Below are positions 35,091-47,598 of a stretch of 64,000 nucleotides of DNA, piece after piece. The DNA lies in NCBI GenBank assembly GCA_036023115.1, contig JAYKKT010000091.1, positions 30,568,501-30,632,500 on the forward strand. The letters run 5' to 3'. Position 1 is the stretch's first letter, and each line of letters opens with the position of its first letter. The position numbers and the translations under genes were made by a program. Source of the DNA: Brasenia schreberi. Its lineage: Eukaryota > Streptophyta > Magnoliopsida > Nymphaeales > Cabombaceae. Below the pieces are notes generated by a model. That model ran no database searches and was not told the origin of the DNA. It saw only the letters and a list, made by a program, of their open reading frames with translations.

Positions 35091-37600
35091 TGAATGACTT
35101 GCATTTTGACTCATTGGTTTTGTAAGGATGACAAGATAGTATTTCTTAAAAGAGATTTAAAGGCATGGATGTGTGCGATGCCTCTACTGTTGTGCACCCA
35201 TAGCTTAATCTCTCTCAATCTTTGCCTCCATGATCAGAAACATTATTCTTAAATTTAGTTTTGATATCTTCATGCACTTATATTGTTTGTGTCTTTTGGA
35301 TTTGATTTCGAAAATATAGGCTTCACTTTGTTTTGAATCACTTCAAATTAAATAATTTTAGAAAAATAATTTTATTTGATTCTTAGTCTTGGAAAAAGTT
35401 TAAGAAATGATCAATACCTGTATTTTGGTAACATTCTCTTAATTTTCAAAATACTAAAATAAAATATCTTTGGGATATCTCAAGTCGTAGATCTAATAGT
35501 GCCTTCTTCATTTAATGTTATATGTTATGGTTTTTGTACAAAGTGTAATGAATTTTCAAGCCTATCTCACATATCCTTGCTTCATTAATATATTTATTTT
35601 ATATATGTACTAAAATATTATATTCTAAGAAAAAGTGAAAAGCCAAAAGGCATGAAAAGAAAAAGAAAAGAAAAGTAGGAAGAAAAAAATGTTAAATAGT
35701 GAAAAGAAAAAAAAACAAAGTTGGTATTGTGATCTGAGTAAGTTTTATTGCTTATCTTCTTTCATTTGAGGAATATTGTGCTTTTATACATATTCAACCT
35801 TGAGATTTTATTACATTTGAGGAGGGATCCATGCTTCATTTGAATTTAAGAGTCCTAGCCTATCTATTTGTCTATGGGTCACAAGATTGTTATTTTTGTA
35901 ATTTTAAAAATTAAGATTTTGATCACCAAAATTGATATTGTCTTTTTCCTCTATTAGTACAAGAGGGGAGTTAGGTAGGAATACTTTTCCATTATGGTTT
36001 TTATTTGAAGTGGTTATTGAAAGAGAGGTTGTCTTTTGAAAATACCTTCATAATTTTCCAAAACCAGCACATGAGCCATGATTAAATACAAAGAGTTGAC
36101 TTGCATGATTGTTCTTGTCTTAGCACCTAGATTTGTTTTAGTCTATATAAAGAGTCATATTTTTTTCTTTTTCTAGTTTATACTAAAATGCATTATCACC
36201 ATTGTGGAATTTCAATAGGGACATTCTTCAGCCCATCGAGGTTGAGACCGTGCACTTCATGATATCACAACATATATCTGGTCATAGTCATGATGCATCT
36301 AATGATAGAAATGCATTTTCTTACATGCTGGGTTATTTTTTATATTTTTTGAGTCATGGTATATGTCAATCTTGTTCTCCTTTTGACATTAGGTCTAAAA
36401 TCTTCTCTATATTATGGTAGAGATGTTTGACTCAACATTGCTCTTATGTGATAGTCGCTTATTGTTTAAGAAGGTTTTCTTGAGCTTACTTTGGGTTCTC
36501 TCCATCTGAGCTAAACTTTTATACTTCATTTCATTTTCACTCTATGTATCCCTCATGTCCATACTTTCATTTTGCTCCCACCTCATTCTACACTTGTTTT
36601 ATCTTGGGATTGCCTTGTTCATGTTTTCATTAGCATGCTATCATGGTTTTCATAGATTTTATTCTTTATGTTTTGCTAAATAATTTTTTATAGGGTTTTT
36701 TCTAAGATGTGTTCACTTGATCTCGCTAAAGGTCTTTTGTATTTATAGGATTTTCCCAAAGGGTTCAGAATTGAATCGCTTTTTTGGATTAACCCTTTCG
36801 GGCACTCTATTATGCGACTCTCATTTAGTGAACTTCAATGTTCAAATAGAAGTTCATCTCTTTCTTCCCTACAAGATGGGCTCGACTTTCACTGATGGCT
36901 TTTATTCCGCATCTGTGGGTAGTCATGCTCTGATTCCTCGTTAGAATCTAATAGGACTCAAGAGATGTTCCTTTTGTTCATCGAAGAATTGATCAAATTC
37001 TAGCTTTCTTCTACATTGAGCTCTTCTTTGTTGAACCCACCATCATTGAACTTAAGTGGACTGCCAATGATGGAATTGAAGCCTCACATTTGATCAACGT
37101 TTTTCAGCCATTGGTTGACTTTCATCAAATTAGTACAAGGCTTAATCATTCAACCTCATAGTGGGGAATAGTTTTCTTCTATTGCAATATTATCCAATGA
37201 ACTTAAACCATTTTGCGCTCGCATTTCAATGACTTGAGGCCGGTGTCGTTAGTGATGTTGTGTCATCTAACTAGGCTTGGATTTGTCCCCTGAGCTTAGA
37301 TTGGGGTTGTGGACAATAGGGTGTCATACCCATCAATGTGGGGTGACTCCTTGATTGTGGTAATGAACTTGTGGCATGGATAATGCTTTTCATCCTACCA
37401 TTACATACAGATAAATCTCTTGCTTCCATCAGGAATCTCTCTAAGTTTGATGCTCTTCAAGATGATCTGACAATCGAATGGGTCTAGGTAGTGCTCGTTC
37501 ATTAACAACCCACCGTTCTTTGCTTTACCTCGAGAGCTTTGAGTTACTTTGATGTAGATTGGACCGGTATGATTGCTTACCCCTTCCACTTTGGTCAAGT
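35091..37600. other. Long stretch between two gypsy relics
   Basis: No gene recognised. It includes an A-rich tract at about 35,630-35,720 and unassigned short frames at 36,202-36,420 and 36,717-36,944. It may hold the 3' ends of both the plus-strand (31-35 kb) and minus-strand (37.6-39.6 kb) gypsy elements, which face each other. Confidence 0.4.
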
Positions 37601-39590
37601 TGTCTTGTTAGTAACCCTTTCACTTTGACATCATAAAATGGTAATGTAGGTGTTTCTTCAGCTACAACAAAAATGGATGGTAATAGATTTTTATCAATCT
37701 AGAGCCTCTTATCTATAATCTTGAGCTGACCATCTTTGATAGGCAGTTGTATAACCATGTGAAACTTGATAAATTGATCTTTGTAGTGTGAAGTCATGTT
37801 GTGCCATTTATAATATTGTGGCATTTTATTGAGTTCATCTCAAGAGGGTATTGAATGCCCTTCAAGAAGATCAATTTGCTTCTTATCTATAATCTTGAGC
37901 CGACCATCTTTGATAGCATCTTGTATAACCGTGTGAAACTGAACAAATTGACTTTTGTTGTGCGAAGTCATACTGTGTCTTTATAATATTGTGGCATTTT
38001 CTTGAGTTCATCTCGAGAGGGTATTGAATGCCCTTCAAGAAGATGAATTTGTTGATCCTTAGGAGTAAATCGAAGATTTGATCGGCCTTTGATATGTAGA
38101 ATAGCCATGATTCTTTCTCATCGGCTTCTTTCTCTTTACCCTTCGAGGACTGAAGAGCATTGCAAACATAAGGTAATCCTTGTATCAACTTGGCTAGCAT
38201 AACTTGAGTTGAGTCAGATCTTTCAAGTAGGAAATCAGAGCTTGATGTTGATTTCAGCTTAGACCCTCTTGCTTATTGGATGATGCATCCAAGGGATTCG
38301 GGATGTACTCGACCTCCGCTGCTTGGTTAGCCAACTGAACCAAAGTTGGACAGTAATGACCTTTCGAACCCTTCTTAATCTTTATATACAAGCATATGCT
38401 TGGCCTGATAGGGACTACACAAAAAGCTTGACTTTATAGAATTTCTTGTCTTCCAATTCCCCATACTCGAGGGTGAATTGGGACAAATGTTTACCTCGAT
38501 ATTTATCATCTTGTCTTTAAAAGGTGGTAAATTTTGCTTTGAAACCTCTTGAGATAGGTGCAAGTCTATCAACCACTTGAGGTACGGCCTACGATCCACT
38601 TCCATATTGAGTGCCTAGAGTTCGATCCCAAATGCATTCCAAACTAAATTAATGACTCTAGTGTGGTTCAACTGTACGAACTCAAACTCTAGGAGTTGAT
38701 TCAACATCTAATTGTTGAAAGCTTGATATTGTCGGTGAGTAGGTGGCAATGGTGCCTAATAAGGTTGAAATGGATGCACCTCGGGTTGATATACCCGTTG
38801 TTGTAGTGGAACTGGTGGTCCAAATTCTATAGGTTGTACAAATGGGGAAACCCGACCCTGTTTGGGCAACCAAGAAATTTGGTGTGGTTGGTGGTACCAT
38901 AGGATGTCATACTTGATACATGTTTCTCAACCTGTTAATTGGGGCTTGTGTTCATGTCGAGATAACATATTGGTGACCCATGCCAGTGGTTTGAAAAGAT
39001 GAAGTTGGGATCAAAGAATCGGGTGATTTATGAGTGATATTAACTCGTCCATACTACAAATCAAGTCTGCGAGCCATAGAAGGCCATGACATATTATGAC
39101 TTTTCGTATATGTACCAAAAATCAGCCCACGCTAGAATGATGCTTGGGCAGCCGCTTCAATAGTGTGCCTTCCTTTGTCCATTGCATGTCCTGACCTCAA
39201 ATGATGGCTAATTGATTTGTGATCATAGTTGGCATGAATTCTATCATTTGACGAAATAATGCTGCTTAGAAATCTCCAAAATGTCCATGTAATCAGTTTA
39301 CAACTGATGGTTGTAAATGTTCAAGGATAACATCAGTATTTGGTTGAATGTGAGGTGTAACTGGCACGTTCTCCCATTGATGTGGTGGATGAGAAGATGA
39401 AGCTTGACCTAATGAATCATTTGGGCCTAACATCCGTGAGCTAGGAACCAAAGAAGGCGAAGAGTGAGGATTGGTGTTCATTGTAGATGATGTCATCAGA
39501 TATACTTGACCAGATCAAGTATGCATAAACCATGCAACCTCACAAAGAAGCGTGTGGTTCCATTGGGCATACCAAAGAATGTGTTGTCAC
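37600..39590 (-). pseudogene. Tat-like gypsy gag (gypsy-3), with leader
   Basis: The minus strand near 39,590-39,540 carries TTTGGTATGCCCAATGG, resembling the leader motif (TTTGGCATGCCCGGTGGGAC) of Tat-lineage gypsy elements. Gag then starts at an ATG at 39496 (MTSSTMNTNPHSSPS). Further on come RRPYLKWLIDLHLS and a region reading PSRDELNKMPQYYKWHNMTS then HYKDQF. The latter corresponds to the late Tat gag pattern (R.YCKWHNS..H.TN.C..F). A 173-bp segment there is duplicated in tandem. No pol follows. Family placement is from memory and moderately sure. Confidence 0.6.
37706..38052 (-). repeat. 173-bp tandem duplication inside gypsy-3 gag
   Basis: Two adjacent copies (about 37,706-37,878 and 37,880-38,052) share runs such as ATTGAATGCCCTTCAAGAAG and TCTTATCTATAATCTTGAGC, with scattered differences. 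The copies span the PSRDEL/YKWHN region. The period is 173-174 bp, which is not a multiple of three if 173. Confidence 0.88.
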
Positions 39591-39689
39591 CAAATGTAAC
39601 GACTCAACTTGAGTGGCAAATACATAGACCCACTGGAATTGGGTGTGAGGTGTGCTAGAGAACTCTAACTCTCGTTCTTAGGAGGGCTA

Positions 39690-42260
39690 TATGATATTGA
39701 TATGGAGGTTTCAGATTCTCGAACTCAAAAGAAATGGAGGGCTATATGCATCTATGGCTGCCCGGAGGCACATAGAAAACACCTCATTTGTGTGGGCACC
39801 ACTAACAGCCTTCAAGCGAAAGTCCACTATCCCCTGGATCTGTTTTAGCGACTTTAATCAAATCCTTACACATAGATGAGGCCATAGAGTTTGAAGAGTG
39901 CCTTACATATTGCAATTTTCATGATTTACGATTCACATGTTCTCGCTTTACTTGGCCTGATGGGCATACATACGTTCATTCAGGAAACGTTAGACTGATA
40001 ATAGCAACCCGACATTGGACTCCGTTATATCCTTATTGTACCGTGCAACATCTCACTCGCCACACTTTAAGCAAGCGTGCTTAAAGTGTGGAGATAAGAA
40101 CACTCGTTTTTTCCATGAAAAGAGCTTCACAGTGAAAGAGGTTCATCGGGCACATTAAATCCAATATGATGATGGTAGAGAAGCGGGAGATGAATAAAAA
40201 ATAGGAGAGATTATGGCAACTTACTGCAAAGCACTTTTCAGCAAGTCTCAAGTGAGGGGTGTGTGGAGCAAATAGCGGCAGTAGCGGGAGGTAGACTCGC
40301 CACCACCATGTAAGAATGCCTTGGTCGTATCCTTCATCTGCGAGGAGGTTGAGATAGCCCTTCTACAGAGGCACCCAGCAAACGCCCCCGGGACTGATGG
40401 TATGCCTGGTCTTTTCTAAAACAAATTTTGGGCCCATACTGGTGATGATGTTTGCAACTAAGTGCTAGGTATCTTGAACTATGGGGGGGACCCAACTGAA
40501 GTCAATTAATTCCCAAAGCGAACAAAGCTCAGGAGTCATTACAGACCTATTTCCCTGCGTAATGTACTATTGAAGCTTGTTACCAAAATGATTGCAAATC
40601 GAATTAAGGGTGTTCTTCCTGAGCTTATTGTAGCCGTCCAGAGCGCTTTCATTCCCATAGAATTATAGTAGACAATGCTCTCATCGCCACGAACAAGTGT
40701 CAAAAACAGTCATTTGCGTTGAATTAGATATGGCTAAGGCATATAATCGGCTTGAGTGGGTTTTCTTGCATATTGGGTTATCCTCTCTGGATTTTCCTGC
40801 TCACCTGGTTGATCTTATAATGAGGTGTGTAAGTACAATTTCTTTTTCTACTCTTGTCAATGGGAGTGCTGGGAATACTTTTTATCCTGAGAGAGGCTTA
40901 AGACAAGGGGGGGGCATTATCCTCTTATTCTTTTGTGCAGAGAAGTTTCGTCGGCTTTGATTTTGCAGGCCCAACAAAGACAATTTATTCATGAGGTGAA
41001 GATTGCACGCCAAGCACCAGAAATTACACATTTACTTTTTGCTGATAACAGCATTATATTAGTGAGGATGATAATGTAGGAAAACAATCATATTATGTCT
41101 ATCCTTCAACAATACCAGTTGGCATCCGGTCAAAGCATTAGCATGGAAAATCTGAGATCGTGTTCCCCGAAATGTCTCAGCAGAAAGGTGTACCCAAATA
41201 AAGCACGAATGGAAATTAAGACAGGATACAACATCACCATATTTTTGAGGGTCCCCACCATGGCAAGCCGTGTCCAAGAAGCAGGCTTTTCAGCCATTGC
41301 CAACGCTACAAATCTGATGGAAAAAGTTGAATGGCTGGAACGGACATTTTCTATCCAAGGCTAGGAAGGAGGTAGTCAACAAAGCGGTGGCACAGGCTAC
41401 ACCTAATTATATCATGAGTTGCTTCAACCTTTCGAAAGAGTTGCGCTACACTGAAGGTATGAAAACACATTTTGGTGGGTTAGAAGGATGGGGAGCGTAA
41501 GCCACATTAAAAAGAGTTGGGATTTAGAGGTTTGATTGACTTTAATGATGCCCTATTAGCAAAACAAGCTTGGAGGCTGCTCACCTGCCCCAACTCTCTC
41601 GTTGCTAAATGCTTGAAGGGAGAACTTATCAAAAGTCTTGCTACATACATGATCAAGCCTATGGGCTGTCCCTTTGGATTTTACAAAGAGTGATGTGGAG
41701 GGTTGGAGATGGTCATGCAGTATCCATATGGAAGGATAAATAGCTCCTCGAACAGCATTGTGCACGGGTTTGGAGCCCACCCAGCATCCTTACTAAGCAA
41801 GTTACAACGTCTGACCTCATAGATGCGAGCACCATTATTTGAAAATGGATCTCACACTCCAGATTTTTATGGAGTTTGAAGCCCAACAGATAATATCCGT
41901 TCCATCTCTTTACACTCACAATACAGGATAGCTTCATCTGGTCAGCCACCAAAGATGGCATATATTCAGTTGAACGGCATACCATCTGATTCGGCAAGGG
42001 CGACAAGAAGATAGACTGAAAATTCGCAAGGGAGTGTTAGTTTGGAAGAGACTATAGAAACTCCACATCCCTAATAAGGCAAATATGTTTGCTTGAAGAG
42101 TACTACATAATTCGTTGCCTGTAAGAACGAAATTGATTAAATTTGGAATTCAATGCATTCCCTTATGTCCTTGTTATTCCAATAAAGAGGAAACTTCGAC
42201 TCATGCACTCAGAGATTGTGCAAGAGCTCGCAAAATATGGTTTCATATCGAATATGCTCC
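39690..42260 (+). mobile_element. L1-clade LINE relic
   Basis: This is a plus-strand non-LTR retrotransposon of the L1 type common in plants. Endonuclease traces lie at about 39,690-40,000 (PWICFSDFNQILTHR, FTCSRFTWPDGHTYV). RT blocks follow: [57 protein letters not shown] and SILQQYQLASGQSI. The C-terminal zinc-binding RT domain is at 42,010-42,240 (LHIPNKANMFA, NSLPVRTKL, CPCYSNKEETSTHAL). Every block is in a different frame. No poly(A) tail or target duplication was seen. Confidence 0.85.
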
Positions 42261-42278
42261 TCGAGTTCTTCATTATAT

Positions 42279-42392
42279 GACTCACCATGCCACTACCCAA
42301 AAAGATATCTAATCCCCTTCCATCACAGATCTGCAGAGGTCTCTTTCCTTCCTCAATGCTCTCAACTGACTCACCATGCCACTACCCAAAAA
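42279..42392 (+). repeat. 25-bp direct repeat, 89 bp apart
   Basis: The 25-bp sequence containing ACTCACCATGCCACTACCC occurs at 42279-42303 and 42368-42392, identically. It lies at the 3' edge of the L1 relic and just before the kinase pseudogene. It might be a local duplication or the scar of a small insertion. Confidence 0.85.
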
Positions 42393-42439
42393 TCTGAGAA
42401 ATTGCACAAGTTTGGTCAGAGTGAGGTTTAAATGGGCTC

Positions 42440-44690
42440 TTCGGGAATATATCGGAAGCTTTTGGAATATATCCGTAGCTGCAATACATGGATCTCAGAG
42501 ACAACCAGCTCTTCGGTGAGATCTAACCGAGCTGGGGAAAATGTGAATAACTTACATATTTGCATCTCTCTGGAACTGGCAGAGTTCCAACATCAATTGG
42601 CTAATCGACAGAGCTACAAGACCAGGATTTGTCTTGTAATCACCTTGTTGGAGAGATAACAAGAGGTGCAGGTGAACTTGGAATTTTGTTGAGGTTCAAT
42701 CTGAGAAATAACCTTCTACCAATATTCCCCAAAGAAATGGCAAAGTTGAACACTCTACAGTTTCTTGATTTGTCAAGAAATAATCTTAGTGAAAACATAC
42801 CAGAACCTCTTGGGAATTGCTCCAATTTACTTGTAGTGAGATTGAGTGATAATAACTTAACTGGGCCTATTCCATCTCCTTTAGGGAAATCTAGCATCTC
42901 TGCAGATTTTTACTGGATCTAAGCTGAAACTCCCTCACAATTCCAACACCCTCTCAGCTTGGGAAACTAGCCAGCATTAGGAAAAGTTCTCTCCCCCATA
43001 AGAGACTCTCTGGCTCATATCCATCGTCCTTTGAAGGAACACTAAGCTTATCATCCATTGATATTATCATATAATGACCTTGATGATCCTGTTCCAGATA
43101 TCCAGATTTTTCGCTGTGCACAACCAGAGGCACTAATTGGAAATCTCCATTTATGTGGTGAAATGCAAGGTCTGCATAGCTGTGTTTCATCCACAAGCAA
43201 GGCTAGAAAAAATGAAAGCCTGTCATGTTGGTCATCGTGCTGCAGATTCTAGGAGCATCATTTCATAACCTTTTCTGTAGTTAGATTCTATTTCATCTGC
43301 TCTGGAGCAATATATCCGAAAAGGAAAACGGAAAGTAAACAAGAAACAAACCTTCGAGACCTGTTTTCTCCTTGGAATTATCATCAATACAACAGAAGAC
43401 TTTGATGAGCGGTATTGTATAGGAAGAGGATATGGCTCTGTTTACAAAGCTGAGCTTCTGACCGGCCAAATAGTAGCTGTCAAGAAACTTGTGCACTCAG
43501 AAGGAGAAGATATTTCACTGCTCGGGAAAGTTTTAGAAATGAAATTCGAGCATTAACATAGTTCCATCACCAGAATATTTTCAAGTTTTATGCATTCTGT
43601 TCACATGTTAGATGTTATAAAACGACAATAGTGCCATGGAGCTAGGGTGGCTAAGGAGAGTGGATGTTATAAAATGTGTTGCACATGCTTTGGCTTACAT
43701 GCACCATGACCATCCCATGCCGATAGTAAATCGTGACATCTCTACCAAAAATATTCTATTACCTCCAGATTTTGAGGCATGTCTTTCCGACTTTGGAACC
43801 GGTAGACTCCTTAGACCAGATTCATCCAACTGAACAAGCCTGGCAGGAACTTACGGTTACTTTCCACCAGGTTAGCATGAAGCATATCAAGAAAGAAACA
43901 GGCAAAACATTAATATTATTTACAAAAGAAAGAAAACACAATCATTAGAAAAAATTGAACACAATATCAATTTTTCTTTACCTGTACTGTTGATAACAAA
44001 ACCATCCCAATTTTGCTTGTATGCATAATGTTGCATTATTTATCTGGAAAGTGGTTTGGCTCCTGACCTATAAGTCAGCAATTCCATGCCGAAGGTGTGT
44101 ATCTGATAGAGGTCTGCAACTTCAACTCGCCTATTCAAATAAGGTTTTCTCTTCAGGGGAGAAGTAAAAGAATAATATCATAGGAGTCGGGCCATATTTC
44201 TTGCATAGTCCTGGGTCCTCATGACTGTATATCATAACTTGGGAAACTTTGGAGCTTATGCACCATAAAAGCGCATAAGGGTGACAACATTCAACAATTA
44301 GAAAAGATTTATCTCACGGGTTATTTATAATAACTGACAACTCACTAATGGAAGATTATTTTCTTGCAGAGTTTGCTTACACTATGCAAGCGACTGAGAA
44401 AAGTGACGTTTACAGCTTTGACATGCCTGCACTTGAACTGACGTTGGGAACACATCCAGGCGAATTCATCTCTTCTTTATCAACTCTACCAGGTTACCTG
44501 CTCAGGGATGTAATGGATCCATGGTTGCCACCGCCAGACAGCCAAGCTGCAGACCAGGTAGTTTCTGTAGTAGCGTTGGCCCTAAAGTGCACAGCTGCAA
44601 ATCCACAGCTGCGCCCATGATGCGATATGTTTCACAAGAGTTATCTGTCAGTCCTGTTGTGCTTTCAGGGCCTTTCCATATGATCACTTT
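42440..44690 (+). pseudogene. LRR receptor-like kinase pseudogene (MIK2/MDIS1-interacting kinase type)
   Basis: The 3' half of a leucine-rich-repeat receptor kinase gene. LRRs span 42,480-42,960 (LQFLDLSRNNLSENIPEPLG, LLVVRLSDNNLTGPIPSPLG), then a broken juxtamembrane region, then kinase fragments. These are CIGRGYGSVYKAEL (one glycine of the P-loop missing), VAVKKLV with its lysine near 43,482, IVNRDIS where HRD has become NRD, LSDFGTGRL, and after an intron EKSDVYSF and LALKCTAANPQLRP. The intron (43,871-44,369, GT-AG, after GYFPP) is retained, so this is a decayed genomic copy and not a retrogene. Stops and frameshifts occur throughout. Family placement is by resemblance. Confidence 0.88.
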
Positions 44691-45360
44691 GAACGAAGTC
44701 ATAGAAAGAGAAGTTGCACAAAGCAGTTCTCTACAACTTGATACTTTCATGGCCCTCTTTCATCTAAGAAGTAGATTAGCATTCACCGTGTTACCGTTCA
44801 CCAATAAATACACCATATTTTTCTACTAGAGAATATTTCATCTTTTTTTCTGACAGCATGTTCAATAACAGCTCTTTTTCTTCAGAACCATCAACGAATT
44901 CAGTGTACAACAAAAGGCCATATTCATGACCAATTGATTATTCCGATAAGTACATGCCAACTGAAAAAGTAGCTGTGCAAAAGCTTGACAGGTACAAAAA
45001 ATAACTGAAGAATCCTTTGTTGCCTTCAATCAAGAGAATAACATCGGACAGCGAATTTCGGAATGCCATGTAGGTAATGATTTGAGAACCAACTAGCCTG
45101 CAGAGTTGCAGTTTTATGTCTACACTATGGTTCACTGCACTGGTACGCAAGATATCAGGAATACACTAGTGTTCCCTTCAGTCTTAGGTGCAATGAACTT
45201 TATTTCAATGCTTACTTACGATGCTGCTTGGAGATTGCTTAGCATCTACGCATTTCATGTTTCACATATCAGCAGCATTCCCAGGAACACACATATCCAT
45301 CGTGCATATGCAGCACAACAGCACTTAAGTGACTGTAAAAACGGAGGGAAGGTATCATAA
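44691..45360. other. Downstream of kinase pseudogene
   Basis: No recognisable gene or element. Confidence 0.45.
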
Positions 45361-45361
45361 C

Positions 45362-45592
45362 AAAATCAGAGAGGCCATGAACCAAAAGGACCATGTCGAA
45401 TTTCAACAGATAATCAAACAGAAGAACGGATATGAGTAAAGGCATCTCAATTTTGTTTAAGGCAAGGAAATTACCATAAGAAAATCATGGGTGTGTATCT
45501 AAAACAGAGAGTTCATGAACTGAAAGGACCATATTGTAATGGCAAAAGATAACTAAACACAACAATGGATATGAAGAAAGGCATCCAGTCTA
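45362..45592 (+). repeat. About 93-bp direct repeat, period about 139 bp
   Basis: Bases 45,362-45,454 and 45,501-45,592 are diverged copies. They share blocks such as CATGAAC..AAAGGACCAT, GATAA.CAAAC and GGATATGA, then AAAGGCATC. No coding potential. Confidence 0.65.
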
Positions 45593-47560
45593 CTTTCACG
45601 GAAAAGTGATTGACGTGGATCACATACAAACATCATGTAACGAAGCAAGGGCAAACTATCTAAATGATTGAGCACATCTGACTCGAATTATATGATATCA
45701 GTGCAATATTTATCAGCTTTAGGGATGCCCTACGTATATAAAGTAGCTCCCATCTTGTAATCGTGTACAACGATCATGCACAGTGGAATTTTCTCTGCAT
45801 CATAGGCATAGGAGATTGAGGAATTCCTCCCCTCGAACCATATATGTGTTGTAGTTTGTGATTGTTTTCACATTTGATTATTCAGTTCTTTGCCCTTTGT
45901 TCACAACAAAACTAACTATGTTGGAGCTGTGATGGCCGAAGAACTCATATATATGGTCAAAGTTCATGACACCATAAGAATGTTGCTAGGATCCAATAAA
46001 GCATCAAGATATTCCGCCGTTTTACAATTTTCACAATCGCATATTCTTTGGTTACATTATTGCAAGAAGTGATATGGTTAACTGAAGATAACACATGCTG
46101 CAAACGAAAAGCATAGGCATGTCCAAATCTCTGAGTCACATAAAATTGAAGTATCATCTCAGAACTGCAACTGAAGATGGCATGCTGGAGCAACATATCT
46201 GAAGAACGCCTATTCCTACATCCAGCACTGGTCTTATTCCTTGGGAGTTAATCCTGCACACATCAATCAATAGGAGTTGAGACAAATTTGACTAATTAAC
46301 TTTGTATGACATAGCATAAGCCACAGAAACCCAATAAAAAGGACATGAGCAAGAAACAAAGTAATATCTCAACTCAAGAGACACGAATGCACCATTGACA
46401 ACATACAAGGATAAAGGCTTACTGTTAACCAATTTTTGCTAATTTCATGCCGGATGACATGGAAAACTCAATGTATAACCTGCCTTGTCTCTACAGACTC
46501 AACCATGATATGTCAGAAGCAGGACGGAGGAAGACATCGAGTTGACAGATCAGCTTTCTAAATCTAGAAGTGGCATGTCTCCAAATCAAACCAAAAACCA
46601 AGACCAAGCATTTACCAAGACTAGGTGTGATCTAACTTGGGCAATATCTGCATCAGGTCCAAATGAATAACTATACCGTTCTGGCCCATTTATTAGTGGC
46701 GCACCGCACTGTACAACATTACCATACGGTATCATAAGTTATCACAGATTTTTTTATTTTGTAATCTCCTTTGTGTTTAGTGAAGAAATAGAACACCGTA
46801 TCATATTGTGAAAGGTGGTAAGATTTGGGTTCAACACCCTGTATGATATCAGACTATCAGGCGCAAAACAGTATTTACCTAATTACCTCAGTGCTTTTTA
46901 GTATTTCTGTCCACCTTCATAACGCCCAGAAAAAGTTAAATACTTGATAAAGCTAGCAGTAGAAGGATCGTATAACCTTGGAATCATCTATACAAATAAC
47001 AGCATTAGACACTGAACTTCCTTCAGATAGGATCTATAGAACAGGGGGTTTCATGTTAATGATGAGGCAAGAATCAGTCTCAGAATCTCTAATCCAGACT
47101 CATAGTAGTAATTTATGCTAATCCCGAACTACCAAGGTTGATCAGGAAAATCGTCGCCACTGAAAGGCTTAATCTTTAACCTTCCTAGGAAAGGGATTCG
47201 CTTAGATTGGAGCTTCGAGTATCGGAAACTCAACAGAACGATCACCTTAACTATCTTCAATCCATGTCTCAAATCAATATACTAGAACCAGTTAGCTTCG
47301 TTACAGAATTTCACTACACAAATAACATCTCCCAAAATTTCACCGAGCTAATTCCATAACCTTACTTCACTAAAACCAACATCTATGAGACCGAGTCACA
47401 ACAAAATAGTCCTACATCTAACACAAAAGATAAGAATCTCAAGAAGACAATCTAAAGCTAATATGACATCTAGTGAGTGTAATCTCAAATGTACTGAACA
47501 GCATAACCAAGTGGCAAAGAACACACAACTCCAAATACTCCCCAAAATCCACAAATGCCT
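45593..47560. other. Intergenic, no gene seen
   Basis: No recognisable gene. The last 150 bases probably hold the 3' UTR of the minus-strand gene ending at 47,599. Confidence 0.45.
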
Positions 47561-47598
47561 TTAGAACACAGTCGTACCTCGATCGGAAGTATCCCCGC

